A DNA stretch of 64,000 nt from Xenopus tropicalis (GCF_000004195.4 NC_030686.2:45705961-45769960); one strand, 5' to 3'. Positions 34,189-47,032 are shown, counted from the stretch's first letter. Program-made: numbers and translations. The notes: generated from the sequence alone by a model not told the origin.

Positions 34189-34944
34189 AATGTGCAATTT
34201 AACCCCATCTGTAGATATCACAATGTGCAATTTAACCCAATCTGTAGATATCACAATGTGCATTTTAACCCAATCTGTAGATATCACAATGTGCATTTTA
34301 ACCCAATCTGTAGATATCACAATGTGCATTTTAACCCAATCTGTAGATATCACAATGTGCATTTTAACCCAATCTGTAGATATCACAATGTGCATTATAA
34401 GCCAATCTGCAGATATCACAATGTGCAATTTAACCCAATCTGCAGATATCACAATGTGCAATTTAACCCCATCTGCAGATATCACAATGTGCAATTGAAC
34501 CCAATCTGTAGATATCACAATGTGCAATTGAACCCAATCTGTAGAAATCACAATGTGCAATTGAACCCAATCTGTAGATATCACAATGTGCAATTGAACC
34601 CAATCTGTAGAAATCACAGTGTGCAATTTAACCCAATCTGTAGATATCACAATGTGCAACTTAACCCCATCTGTAGAAATCACAATGTTCAATTGAACCT
34701 AATCTGTAGATATCACAATGTGCAATTGAACCCAATCTGTAGAAATCACAATGTGCAATTGAACCCAATCTGTAGATATCACAATGTGCAATTGAACCCA
34801 ATCTGTAGATATCACAATGTGCAATTGAACCCAATCTGTAGAAATCACAGTGTGCAATTTAACCCAATCTGTAGATATCACAATGTGCAACTTAACCCCA
34901 TCTGTAGAAATCACAATGTGCAATTTAACCCCATCTGTAGATAT
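34189..34944. repeat. 33-bp minisatellite, about 23 copies
   Basis: The unit is AATGTGCAATTTAACCCAAT plus CTGTAGATATCAC. A period of exactly 11 codons leaves both strands open (284 codons on plus). Variants GATATCAC/GAAATCAC and AATTT/AATTG alternate in a higher-order pattern. Confidence 0.95.
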
Positions 34945-35400
34945 GCCCGTGATATTTGGTGCTTGAGTAGAAGTAGTGTTTTATAGGGCCTGAATGACTT
35001 TTGATTTCTCCCGTAGGCCTTCGTGCCTCTGTGGCAGTTTTATACCGCTGTTCACACCATTCCAACAAACACATGAATTTAAAGGGGAAGCCCTGGCAAA
35101 GAAGTGTTACTTTCAGGGAATGTGCCAAAGGGCTGCCAGCACGGCACAGCTCAGTGTCCTGCAGGAACACATTTATTTTAGCTACAGCTATCACCTTCAT
35201 ACTATTTCTGCTGCTGTTATTACCAGAATGGAATCTCCCTGAGCCTGCTTCCTATTGGCTCCCCCAGTACAAGAATCAGATAACCATGGGATCAACAGAC
35301 AGGAATAAACACCCTTGGTGTCCTAAATGGGTGCGACTCAGCAATGTACCCTGCATGACACTAATGGTACGATCTGAGCAGCAGCACTGGGAACACTAAC
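34945..35400 (-). other. Intron stretch, nothing recognised
   Basis: Unique-looking sequence. No exon supported. Confidence 0.5.
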
Positions 35401-35529
35401 ATGCTAGTGTGTATATACAGTATATATATATATATATACATATATATTGTCCAGTCCCAAGAGCTGCACTCCCTTAACCTTATGCAGCAACTTGCCTGGG
35501 TGCCCATGAAAAATTAGATATGAAAAAAT

Positions 35530-35768
35530 AGCATTTTTAGATGAGGAGTTAGGGAAGAGCCCCTTGCATTGTGTTCTGCAGGTCTGAATAAAAAATTTCA
35601 TTTATTGGTGAAAGATCAGTGGTCCGACATTTTGGTCACAAGTATGTGACAGCAATTTCCAGATGAAGGTCATACACTTGTGCCAAAACGTTGGACGTTG
35701 GTTTTTTTTTATTCAGACCTGCAGAATGCAATGCAAGGGGCTCTTCCCTACCTCCTCAGCTACTAATG
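35530..35768. repeat. Inverted repeat, about 66-bp arms
   Basis: GGGAAGAGCCCCTTGCATTG and GCAGGTCTGAATAAAAAA at 35530-35595 recur inverted at 35703-35768 (TTATTCAGACCTGCAGAATG). The 107-bp centre contains TTTTGGTCACAAGTATGTGA. Probably a fold-back element. An AT microsatellite precedes it at 35417-35448. Confidence 0.75.
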
Positions 35769-36054
35769 CTTAAGGCTCTGGCCATAATGGTGCATCAGCA
35801 GATCTGCATCAAAACTGCCCAATCCCCAAACCAACTGATACCCACAGTCAGGGCTACCATCAGGGGGGCACAGGGGGGCCAGTCATCCTGGGCCCAGGCA
35901 ATTTTCCCTGTTAAAGGGGACCATGCCAGTTTTCTGACTAGCTCAGGCCCCCTTTAATCTATTGCGAGCCCTGACATCCATAATCCAATTCGATTGAGGG
36001 CCTTTCTCATGGAGGAGCCCGAAGTCACCGCCGAAGAAACCAAAGAAGACCATC

Positions 36055-36195
36055 TTCGGGGGGCACTGTGTATGGGGGAAATTGAGGGAACTGTGTATGG
36101 GGGAAATTGAAGGAACTGTGTATGGGGGGCACTAGTATGGGGGCAATTGAGGGAACTGTGTATGGGGGGCACTGTGTATGGGGGGCCATGATACT
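36055..36195. repeat. Irregular GTGTATGGGGG repeat
   Basis: The strings GGGAACTGTGTATGGGGG and GGCACTGTGTATGGGG recur five times with uneven spacing. The surrounding 35850-36330 looks like a decayed dispersed repeat, ending with a TAATAATAATAATAATAATA microsatellite at 36410-36441. Confidence 0.6.
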
Positions 36196-36410
36196 TTTTA
36201 TGTCTGTGTATCCTTTGTACTGATGGGAGGGGCCCAGAAAATGTTTTTGTGAGGGGCCCCATGATTTCTGATGGTGTACATTGGAAGCTTTTGGGCAGGG
36301 CTCTCTTCCCCTCCTGTATAGGTTACGGATTGCTTTATATGTTACTCTGTATGTAACCCACTTATAGTACAGCACTGCGGGATATGTTGGCGCTTTATAA
36401 ATAAATGTTG

Positions 36411-36441
<31 letters not shown>

Positions 36442-36443
<2 letters not shown>

Positions 36444-37600
36444 GTGGCCCTGCCCACAGTGCATGGATATAGGCAGAATCAACTGGCTACACACACACAC
36501 TGAACTGAAGCCTCTAGATATCACAATGTGAATATCACAAATGGACAAAGGTCCACTTATTTAATTTTTATCATTATTTCACTATAAACTCACTCATTAA
36601 TATGGGGTATGTTAACGATCTTAATAAAGATGAACAATGTAATGAATTCTATCCTTAGTTCAGTGTTCTGTTGATATTGTGTTGAGCTCAACCCAAGAGC
36701 AAGGCGATGGCTACAGTTCCATTAACTGTAATGTTTCACCCATAATCACACAAACCTACAAATGGTTAAAATGTAACACACAAGGAATTGGGTGCAGCAC
36801 AGGGTGACCCGGTCACTTCAAAATTCATGGACACATCTAAAAAATCCAGCCAGCAGGGCTGAACTGACTGCAGTTTAATTTAAATGCAAGCAATACCACC
36901 CTGCAACATGTATTTATTACACGTCCCTAAATTTGCCAGTGATCTGGTCACCCTAGTGCAGCTGGCACCCACAACTCTTAGGGACCCAAAATGGTCTTGT
37001 TCTCCTGCGCTTAGGAAAGTGGAACAAACAAACAAGTGTAATTATGGGAGCCATGCCGTACTGATAGGGCCGGCAATCTTTAGCTGCTGCAGAACTACAA
37101 ATTCCATAATTGGTCTCAGAATCACAATACACAATATTATCAGTGACCCCGAAAACCGGGCAGCAAATGTTAAAGGCTTTAATTGCTTGGTGGAGAATTG
37201 CGGCAAGCTGCTGTGGAACTGAATTCCTGGCTTGGGAGGAAAGGCTAGAAATGCGCCGCGCCTCTCGCATCCCTCCGGAGGCATCAGCAGACTACAGAGC
37301 TGCGTGCAGAGGAAGCCAGTCTGGGCGTCCGGCCAGAAAAATGCCATACGGCAGCTCAGCGAGCTTTCTCCGGCTCTCAAGGGCCCTTCATGCTTGTAAA
37401 CCACAACAGAAGAGGCAGGATTCTAATCCCGGCCCTAACTACAATCCGTGATTGTAACTGCTTGCTGGGATTCAGGGGGGAGAATGTGTGGAAGGGGTAT
37501 GCCGTGTACAACTGGGAGGTCTAACTGGTGGCCTGGAGGGGGCAAGTGAAGGTCTGCCAGCGGCCGACGGCCCTCCAGCTGAGAAAAGAAGGACAATGGC
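36442..37600 (-). other. Intron stretch, nothing recognised
   Basis: GATATCACAATGTGAATATCACAA at about 36517 echoes the 33-bp array unit. Positions 37240-37400 are GC-richer with several CpG. No exon fits the required phase. Confidence 0.4.
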
Positions 37601-37601
37601 A

Positions 37602-38030
37602 TCTTATAGTTGGGTGAAATATACAATAAAAAGAAAGATACTATGACCAACCTCTCAGCCTCAGATGGTACTTCAATAGCTATGGTCACTGTCCCTTTGC
37701 CCTATGGTCACTGTCCCTTTGCCCTATGGTCACTGTCCCTTTGCCCTATGGTCACTGTCCCTTTGCCCTATGGTCACTGTCCCTTTGCCCTATGGTCACT
37801 GTCCCTTTGCCCTATGGTCACTGTCCCTTTGCCCTATGGTCACTGTCACTTTGCCCTATGGTCACTGTCACTTTGCCCTATGGTCACTGTCACTTTGCCC
37901 TATGGTCACTGTCACTTTGCCCTATGGTCACCTCCTCTTATAGTTGGGTGGAATATACAATAAAAATAAAGATACTATGTCTCTACCCAGAGTGACCAAC
38001 CTCTCAGCCTCAGCCGGTACTTCAATAGCT
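37602..38030. repeat. 22-bp array between two 80-bp direct repeats
   Basis: TATGGTCACTGTCCCTTTGC CC is repeated about 11 times at 37681-37930, the last four copies with GTCACTTTGCCC. Flanks CTTATAGTTGGGTGAAATAT through GGTACTTCAATAGC occur on both sides (37602-37680 and 37937-38030), so the array sits inside a larger duplication. Confidence 0.92.
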
Positions 38031-39203
38031 TAAGGGCCAAAGCTTTGGCCACTATCACTTTACCCCTATGGTCACTATTATCTCTGCTCCAAGCAATCAC
38101 CCCAATGTATACATATAAGGATTAAGGACCCCAGACTGAAACATCGTTAAGGATCCTAGAATACCGTGCAGAATATAAAGAGAATAAAGGTAATGTTCTG
38201 ATAAATAAAAGACCCAGTGTGCCCAGTACTCTGCCGCTACATTGATCTGTTCTGCCCAGTAACAAGGCATCAGAGTCGGATCAGGAATTCTGGAATGGCC
38301 TTTAAATGAAGGATCTGATCAAGGGCAGGTTTAACCCCTCTCAGGCCCAAACAGAATTTATGGTTTGCTTCAAGGAATAGTAACATGGCTTGGGGCCCCA
38401 TACGCCTGTAATGAAGCCCGAGGGACAAGAGCAATTAGAACGTGGGGGATTGGGATCCAAATATAATTTCTTCTGTTATTTTAACCACTTAGTGATCAAA
38501 ACCAGCTCTTAGCAATGTTTCTATGGAAATATACTGAGTGTTTATCTAATACCCTGAAGGTGGGGCTCACTAGCCACCATGGCCCAACTGCTGAGCCACA
38601 GGGTAATGTATTAACCCATGTGAGTAAGGTATTAAGGGGGCTTGCTATTCTTATATCCCCAGTCTATCCTTGCTCTATTGCTTTCCTGAAAACATTTCCA
38701 ATAGCCATTCCTTCCCACTTACAGTAAGGTAAGTGTGCCCGTATTCAGTGCCACTTGCTGCCTAACAATAACCCTGTTATTCCAGGGCCATAAAGTCCAT
38801 ATTCCCTACACAATGCCTATTGTCTTGGTGCATTTTGTCCAGCAAAGCCACAGTGTTGCATAGTAATGTACAGTGTAGCACGGCAAACAAACAGACAATA
38901 GCAAAACACACAAACAAAATCATGCTATTCCCGGCCAGACCAAACAAAAGCAAATGAAAGAGGTTGCAGGGTGCAAGCAACCCTATATACACCCCATATA
39001 AACCCCATATACACCATTGGTACAATCCAATTCAGCAGCAAAGAAATACGCCACAGTGAGTTGGGTTGTACCAGTGGCACATTGGTATTTTTGTACCCCA
39101 GGAAAACAGAAGGATTATACAACTTACTTCCGTTTTAGCGCAAATCACTTCCCTCTGAAACACAATAAAAAGGTGAACTTCCCCTTTATTCCTTAGAAGA
39201 AAT
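38031..39203 (-). other. Intron stretch, nothing recognised
   Basis: No array, exon or RNA gene seen. Confidence 0.5.
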
Positions 39204-39315
39204 AAAGCCACTTGCTACTATACACAATGACAAAGCCACTTGCTACTATACACAATGACAAAGCCACTTGCTACTATACACAATGACAAAGCCACTTGCT
39301 ACTATACACAATGAC
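39204..39315. repeat. 28-bp minisatellite, 4 copies
   Basis: AAAGCCACTTGCTACTATAC plus ACAATGAC, four nearly perfect copies. Confidence 0.95.
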
Positions 39316-41269
39316 TGTGAGTTAGGAAGGTGTTAATATTACAGATGCGGTGAAATATGACCAAACTAAAACAAGGTTATTTGTTGACGGTTCTAGGCGG
39401 ATATTTTAGCGGCGGCCATTGCAGGTGTGCGACCAGCGTGGGAAGCTGCATTATTACCAGTGGGACTTGCGAGAAAAGGAATTCGTTCTTGGCTCTGCGC
39501 TATGAAAACAAAATGCAACCTTGAAAATGTCTCAAACATAATAAAATGGTACAAAAAGCAAGATGTCCATTATATGTGCCCAATGCTATTTTATATTGTG
39601 GGGGGGATATCAGGGAAAAGGGATAATGTGTCTCTGTGCCGCTCAGATGGTGGAGTGAAGGGTGAATAGGAGAGAAGCAATAAATAATAACAATAAAAGT
39701 CTCAATCAATCTGCTTTCTGGCGGAAGGGACCGACACGATACAGAAAGAAACTGTTATTCCACACGTTACCCACTGTCAGTTTGTGTGAAGTTAGAAATA
39801 AATGTAATCACTATTGTTTGTATCGCTTTCTCTTGTCTGGGTTTCACTCGTGAAACAAAGTAGCCAAAGTCAGTTCTCCTACAAGGCTCCTAACCAGCTA
39901 CATTGTTTCATGAGTCAGAACCAGCAGTGCAAAGGCAGGGTCAGAACACCAGGATCTCCTGTGCTTCCCCAGTCTGGGCCCATTCCCATTGACACCATAA
40001 GCCATTTGCCACTGTTTACTCCAATTACTGTGACAATGGGCCCTGGATATTTGGTTTCCTAGGGGCCCCAGTATGTGCCAATAATATAAACAGCCACACA
40101 AACACAGATTTCACTTGCAACAACATTTACAAATAACTGTAAAACAATGAAAAAATTCTTTACTGTAAATCAAGTTTCTTGGAACCACGTTTTCTTTCAC
40201 TATGCAAAAGCCAGTGTGTGGGTATAGTTCCCCTTTAACAGGATAAGTTGCAGCAATGAGCATCAGGCAGCTGCTACAATGGCTAATAAACGCTACTGCA
40301 TTTGATTTAGTGGAAGCAAACCACATTCTGCCTATGTATGAGGGTGATGACACACTGGGCTACTAGTAGCAGCTACTTGTCACGGCTACTAAATGCCAGA
40401 AAATAACCTGCCATAGACAATACTGAGAATTGCCTCTGCTAAAACACACATAGAGACAATTATCAGTAAATGATCAGCTTTGACTGTTTCTGTAGCCGTG
40501 AGATGTGGCTGCTGCTACTAGTAGCTCTGTGTGTCTTCACCTCTAAACGTGGGAGTGAAAATGCCAGGAAAGTCTGTGCAGTTTCCCACAGGGAAGGCAC
40601 AAGAGGAGATCCATTAACACTGGAGCAAAGGAGATTCCTTCATCAGCAAAGGCAGGATATATTTACTATAAGGGCAGTCAAGTTATAGAATTCTCTAGCC
40701 ACAGACAGCAAATAATATAGAGGTTATTAACAACTCTTTCTAACCCATGTTTTTGAGTTAGAAAGAGTTGAATAATGGGGGGCAATAAGAAAGTGAATAA
40801 TCATGCCCTTTGTACATGGCCGTCAGTAACATTCCCCCTACTGTTCCTTACAGTGTTAGAAGCCCAATAATAATAATAATAATAATGACAGAAAAACATG
40901 TGCTAGTGGGAGATCTAGAATAAGAAGCGGCAGATGGGAAGCCAGATTGGGGTGCTATAGGGGGCAACATGGGCCCACGTAGCGCTCGTCCCACTGGAGA
41001 TGCCACCGGTGGGAATATTTATGTATAAGTGGAAAGCACCGTAGTTTCCCAGTATGAGGGTATAGGTTACTGCACGCACAGCAAATACATTCCTTACATA
41101 GCGATGTATCCCTATGGGAGGGAGCTGCCATCTAGGCTTTCCCCAACACAATTTATCATAAATATACTAAGCCGAATATACTGCCCCAGTCCGGGTCCAT
41201 TCTGGATCAGCACAACTCCCATTGAAACACATACATTTATAAAGAGGCCCAACGTTTCTGGGGCTCTGT
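39316..41269 (-). other. Intron stretch with a short perfect hairpin
   Basis: Mostly unique DNA. A 14-bp perfect stem (CAACTCTTTCTAAC, 40731-40744; complement 40757-40770) lies in it, and an AATAATAATAATAATAATAA tract near 40868. Confidence 0.5.
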
Positions 41270-41622
41270 AAAGCAACAGGTTTTACAGCAGCTCTCCAAT
41301 TTGGAATTTCAGCAGCTATCTGGTTGCTAGGATCCAATTTAACCTAGCAACTAGGCAGTGATTTTAAAAAGGGACAGGGAGATGAATAGAGGAGGGCCTA
41401 AATAGAAAGGTAAGTAATAAAAAGTAACAATAACAATAAAACTGGAGCCTCACAGAGCAATAGTTGTTTGGCTGCCGGGGTCAGTGACCCCCATTTGAAA
41501 TCTGGAAGCAGTGAGAAGAGGAAGGCAAATAATTTAAAAAAACTATAAAAAAAAATGTTGCTAAGAATAGGCCATTTTATAACATACTTAATGTTAACCT
41601 AAAGGTGTATCACCCTTTTAAG
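41270..41622. mobile_element. Dispersed frog repeat, 'ggttgctagg' family, second copy
   Basis: CTGGTTGCTAGGATCCAATT, AACCTAGCAACTAGGCAG, GGGTCAGTGACCCCCATTTG and an end CCTAAAGGTGTATCACCCTTTTAA match the copy at 20812-21182. Confidence 0.7.
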
Positions 41623-42570
41623 AACTTACATAGTACAATATATATAAACATATAAAATACACACGAGCCATGAATATCCTGTAAATGATATTACTATAAA
41701 CAGAGCTTAATGATGTCATTTGTGTCACATGACTCCTTCCCAAGATCTCCCTGGCTAGGTATTGGGCCGGTATGTGAATTCTAGCTGGACCAAGAGACCT
41801 TATGCTGTTGCTGTCAGACAGCTGAGGAAGGAGCAATGAGATCCGAACATTTCCATACGGATCATTAGCACGGCAGCATGGTAGCGCCACAAATTTAGGT
41901 CACTATCCAGACACGATAACAAAAGGCTCCTTATAGTTTCCCAACACCATTCTGCTTTATCTGGGTTATGGGCGAAATGTAATAATGCTAATCCCTTTAT
42001 ACCATACACATAACCCATACGGCCCTATCCTGTCCCCTCACTGGGGTTTATAGAGTTGCTTCCAATTAAGAATGCAGGGGAGGAGCCTATAAACGAAGCA
42101 CAAACCGTCACTAATCCAGGGACGAAGCACTGACAATATCCGATACACAGCATAGGGCTATAATGCCTGCAATGTCACCAACTTGGAGATAAACAGATGC
42201 AATGCCAGCTAAGCAATGTAGTGTTGGCTACAGATAAAGAATGAAACATATTGCCCTCTATGTGTGTGTGTACACATATATACCTAGAATATAACAATAT
42301 CATTAACACACACCAGTGCTTGGCAACTTGGGTCCCTAGCCGGCCATGCCAGGAGTGCTAGTAGTAGAAGGCCATCTGGAGGGCTACAGGTTGCCAACCC
42401 CAACATGAACATCCATAACCCCTCTGGGAAGGTGATTAATAATAATAAGCCTTTGTGGGATCACTTTCTGGCTGGTTCAAAGAAAAGGCTTTGCATTTAT
42501 TATATATTATATTATACAAATGGCACAGTACCTTCTATTACTATAGATACAGGGGGGTGATATGTATATT

Positions 42571-42618
<48 letters not shown>

Positions 42619-43671
42619 CAGAGTATTACCCACACAGTACCCTCTATTAATATAGATACAAAGAGAGAGTTGATATGTATATAATACACATATATAGCAC
42701 ATTATATTACCCCCTCATTACCTTCTATTAATACACACACAAAAAGAGGGCTAATATATAAACACACACATATATAGCTTATTATATATTAGGCACATAG
42801 GATCTCCTATTACTATACATGAAATAGCATATAGAGTATATAGGTATATCTAGGTATAAAACAGCCATATATATAGAGTTGATAGAGATTTATTACAACA
42901 GGCTATGCTCTCTCTGACTGCCAGAGTTGGGAAATAAAGCAAAAAACTCTATAATTCTATTCCTGGAGAGACGTCCCACTGTAAGACGGAGGAAATACAC
43001 AAGTACTGTACTTTGTAGCAGGACACAGACACATTACAGCCATAGAAAGAGAGACAATATAGAGGGAAATACAATATGAAGAGACAGGTAGGGAGGCACA
43101 GACACACATACACAGAGATGCATCCAGATGCAAAGTGACAGTTGCATATAGAGAGACAGATCTATAAAGACAAAAAGAAAGATGCAGAGAGACAGACAAG
43201 CAGGCAGAGTGACAGCTGCTCTGGGAGAGACAGACGCCTGTAGCAGTTACAATGAAAGGCTGCACTGACAGTGAGTGACAGTGCTACAGAGTGACAGCTC
43301 CTTACAGGGACCCACAGAGAAACAAACATATAGACAGGCACAGAGGGAGATGGGAAGGTGCATACACACAGAGAGACAGCAGGGCCTCCTGTCCCACATT
43401 CCCCTACCAGAGAGTCCGCTCCAACCCCGGCCTTTACTTGCCCCCCTACAGCTCCCCTTGTATCCAGCAACCGTGCAAATCAGGCAGAAAGTACATATGG
43501 ACGGACAGAGTGACAAGTAGCACTTCTCATATCCCCCATAGAGTTTCAGTACTGGTAATTGGGTTTGGGTACTCTCAGGTTCATACATATGGACACACAG
43601 AGTGACAGATGAAACTCTTATACAGATTCATACATACATGCAGAGTGACAGCTGGGAAAGTAAGATGAGAC
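41623..43671 (-). other. Intron stretch with microsatellites
   Basis: An AC/AT microsatellite lies at 42569-42617, and related ATATA-rich blocks (CACAGTACCTTCTATTACTA type) recur at 42526, 42630 and 42720, a weak 100-bp periodicity. From 42960 the DNA becomes rich in GAGACAGA, merging into the arrays to the right. Confidence 0.55.
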
Positions 43672-44263
43672 AGATATGGGGACAGACAGATACGCACATA
43701 GGGACAGACAGATACGCACATAGGGACAGACAGATACGCACATAGGGACAGACAGATACGCACATAGGGACAGACAGATACGCACATAGGGACAGACAGA
43801 TACGCACATAGGGACAGACAGATACAGGGAAAACAGATACGCACATAGGGACAGACAGATACAGGGAAAACAGATACGCACATAGGGACAGACAGATACA
43901 GGGAAAACAGATACGCACATAGGGACAGACAGATACAGGGAAAACAGATACGCACATAGGGACAGACAGATACAGGGAAAACAGATACGCACATAGGGAC
44001 AGACAGATACAGGGAAAACAGATACGCACATAGGGACAGACAGATACAGGGAAAACAGATACGCACATAGGGACAGACAGATACAGGGAAAACAGATTCG
44101 CACATAGGGACAGACAGATACAGGGAAAACAGATTCGCACATAGGGACAGACAGATACAGGGAAAACAGATTCGCACATAGGGACAGACAGATACAGGGA
44201 AAACAGATACGCACATAGGGACAGACAGATACAGGGAAAACAGATACGCACATAGGGACAGAC
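43672..44263. repeat. 22-bp and 37-bp nested minisatellite
   Basis: Six or seven copies of GATACGCACATAGGGACAGA CA are followed by about 12 copies of a 37-bp unit in which that 22-mer is extended by GATACAGGGAAAACA. The 37-mer clearly arose from the 22-mer. Reads as Cys/Val/Pro-rich peptide on the minus strand; not a gene. Confidence 0.95.
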
Positions 44264-44379
44264 AGTGTGACAGGTGCAATTCTCAGAGACAGATTCATAC
44301 ATTAGAATGGAGTGGTAGGGGTGTCTCACATTAACTGTTTCATACATAGGGACAGACAGAGTGACAGATACAAGTGTCA

Positions 44380-45404
44380 GACAGACAGTTCCATACAGAG
44401 GGACAGACAGATCCATACAGAGGGACAGAGTGACAGACAGTTCCATACAGAGGGACAGACAGACAGCTCCATACAGAGGGACAGACAGACAGATCCATAC
44501 AGAGGGACAGACAGACAGCTCCATACAGAGGGACAGACAGACAGCTCCATACAGAGGGACAGACAGACCCCGATGCCCCCCCATACATAGGGACAGACAG
44601 ACCCCGATGCCCCCCATACAGAGGGACAGACAGACCCCGATGCCCCCCCCATACAGAGGGACAGACAGACCCCGATGCCCCCCCCATACAGAGGGACAGA
44701 CAGACCCCGATGCCCCCCCCATACAGAGGGACAGACAGACCCCGATGCCCCCCCATACAGAGGGACAGACAGACCCCGATGCCCCCCCATACAGAGGGAC
44801 AGACAGACCCCGATGCCCCCCCCATACAGAGGGACAGACAGACCCCGATGCCCCCCCCATACAGAGGGACAGACAGACCCCGATGCCCCCCCATACAGAG
44901 GGACAGACAGACCCGATGCCCCCCAGGGGACAGCCCCCCCCCCATACAGAGGGACAGACAGACCCCGATGCCCCCCCCCCCCCCATACAGAGGGACAGAC
45001 AGACCCCGATGCCCCCCCCATACAGAGGGACAGACAGACCCCGATGCCCCCCCCATACAGAGGGACAGACAGACCCCGATGCCCCCCCCATACAGAGGGA
45101 CAGACAGACCCCGATGCCCCCCCATACAGAGGGACAGACAGACCCCGATGCCCCCCCATACAGAGGGACAGACAGACCCCGATGCCCCCCCATACAGAGG
45201 GACAGACAGACCCCGATGCCCCCCCCATACAGAGGGACAGACAGACCCCGATGCCCCCCCATACAGAGGGACAGACAGACCCCGATGCCCCCCCATACAG
45301 AGGGACAGACAGACCCCGATGCCCCCCCATACAGAGGGACAGACAGACCCCGATGCCCCCGGCCCCCCCATACAGAGGGACAGACAGACCCCGATGCCCC
45401 CCCA
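44380..45404. repeat. 30-35-bp minisatellite, G-rich on the sense strand
   Basis: Starts with about seven copies of CATACAGAGGGACAGACAGA plus TC or CTC, then about 24 copies of CATACAGAGGGACAGACAGA plus CCCCGATGCC and a C-run of 3 to 9. It shares GGGACAGACAGA with the neighbouring array. It ends 5 bp from the minus-strand donor at 45409, so the putative first intron of tnrc6c starts in it. The minus strand carries GGGGGGGCATCGGGG motifs. Confidence 0.95.
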
Positions 45405-45960
45405 GTACCTGCTCTCTTCTCCCCCGGGAGCTGGCGGCTGGCAGTGTCGGGCTCGGTGGGGGCTCTCTCCCCGCTTCCCTCCTGTCACTGGGCCGCTGCT
45501 GTCCCCTCCCGTTCAGGAGCCGGGCGAGGGGGAGGAGAGAGGGGCTCCAGTGACGGCCGGAGGGATCCAGGGAGGCCGCGAAGCGATGGTGCGGAGCCAG
45601 GACAAGCCCCGGTACGGTTCCTGACAGGCTCCCCCGGTAGGACGGATAGGGAGGTGGCGGCTCGGCGGGGAGTGTCCGGGCAGCAGGGGGGGTTGGAGCA
45701 AGCGGCCAGTTACTATCCCCTTACAGCGCTGATGTGAATCCGCTAAAGGCAGGCAAGAGCTGGGCAGCCGCGGCCATTTTGTTACTCACTGACAAGAACC
45801 CTCAGCGGGAGGGCGGCGCTAGGGAGAGAGAGTGCTCGCACTGAAAAGGGCCCCCAAGTGCTGATAGGCTGAGCTGCGCCGAGCAGGGGCGGGACATACA
45901 CCCTGGGCGCGCTTATAGGCGGGGCGGGACTCACCGTAACCCTGTGTAGGAAGCAAGAGG
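45405..45960 (-). promoter_or_regulatory. tnrc6c: CpG-rich block, likely main tnrc6c promoter and first exon(s)
   Basis: The most CpG-dense part of the right half of the window (CGGCCGGAG, CCGCGAAGCG, GCCGCGGCC). It has two GC boxes (GGGGCGGGAC, about 45886 and 45921), a YY1-like AAAATGGCCGC near 45775, and two minus-strand donors: GAGCAG|GTACTG with exon end 45409, and TTACG|GTGAGT with exon end 45935. A 5'UTR exon of roughly 300 nt ending at 45409 would place a 12.4-kb intron before the first recognised coding exon. No ATG in usable phase is seen, so the exons would be untranslated. A divergent transcript is possible. Confidence 0.55.
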
Positions 45961-46140
45961 AGGGGGGCGTGTCGGATTGATTGACATTCGGCACCACCTT
46001 ATAGGCGGTACTAAGTATGTAAAGAAGCTGAAAACACCCAATAGCAATACACCCCTCTTGCTGCAGAAGGGACAAAAGGCGGGGTCAGGATTGTTTATGG
46101 TTATCTGGGGAAACTGACAGCTCTGACAGCTGGTAGAGTA

Positions 46141-46396
46141 CGCATGCACACAGGGCTACGGAGACTCACCCCCACCCCCCCAGTTGGTATGTCTCACAGA
46201 CGCAGCAGCAATTGCACTACTAACGCAAATACAATAATAAATAGCAGCAACGAACTGTGCAGTGTTTCATTCACTATGGTTACCGACATAACAGGCAAGG
46301 CATTGCACAACTACTACTTATACTCAATGCATTGGGGAGCCCCATTATTGTCTCCCTGACTCTTGTCCATAGCAACAGACAAACTGCTCTGTGGCC
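46141..46396. other. 5' flank, nothing recognised
   Basis: Unique-looking DNA right of the CpG block. Confidence 0.5.
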
Positions 46397-46605
46397 TGAC
46401 TGGCAATCTGTGGGTTCAGGCAAATGCCAGAGGGGCTGCTGTAAGGTGCCATAGTCACTATTTATTGGGCTGGGGGGGCTGTTTGGGCCTCTGGGTACTG
46501 GGAATGCCAGGACCCAGGCCCAGACTGGCAATCTGTGGGTTCCGGCAAATGCCAGAGGGGCTGCTGTAAGGTGCCATAGACACTATTTATTGGGCTTATA
46601 GTGTA
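46397..46605. repeat. About 125-bp minisatellite unit, 2 copies (locus 2)
   Basis: GACTGGCAATCTGTGGGTTC, AGGCAAATGCCAGAGGGGCT and CACTATTTATTGGGCT repeat the unit found at 30555-31020, in the same orientation and 16 kb away. Confidence 0.93.
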
Positions 46606-47032
46606 TCCCAGCCCTGCCTGGGTTCCCTGTGTCTAAACCATAATCCCAGTGTTTGCCCCAGATACAGGGAAAGCCTTTATTAATAGCACTGCCTCTAAGC
46701 AGGGATTCCTTACTGTGCGGCTTCCCCAGCCTCTGCCTATTACACCCCTTTCCCCTGCACTGAGCTCACACGGAACCTGGCATTTTTAGGGTGTTCAGAT
46801 TAGGGAAACTACTTAATTGCTACTTAGTATCAGTAAAAATATACTAGGACAAGATGTTGATTGTAGGGCAGAAATTACATTACAAGTTGGCATAGGGACA
46901 ATAGGACTAGATGAAAATAGCAATGTATGATGGTGGCTTTAAGGCAAGATACTGATGGCAGAATAGGAAGGTGACATTAGAAATAGGTGGCGGTAGAAGG
47001 GTAAGAGTAGGGCTAATGGACAGGATGGAGGC

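Noticed and set aside
34132..34986. A 284-codon plus-strand frame rich in NPICRYHNVQ
   Set aside because: 33-bp array with an 11-codon period, open on both strands.
39105..39145. Possible 27-nt minus-strand exon (TTTCAG acceptor, CGGAA|GTAAGT donor)
   Set aside because: In the phase needed to join the exon at 33038 it contains a stop, so it cannot be the missing 5' coding exon; at most it would be non-coding.
43581..45737. Open frames of up to 544 codons on both strands
   Set aside because: They are the GGGACAGACAGA arrays read in phase; the peptide is one unit repeated, with no start context, no splice logic and no family.
44312..46149. A second gene on the plus strand starting in the CpG block
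   Set aside because: No plus-strand exon with recognisable protein was found to the right; the block is better explained as the tnrc6c promoter.
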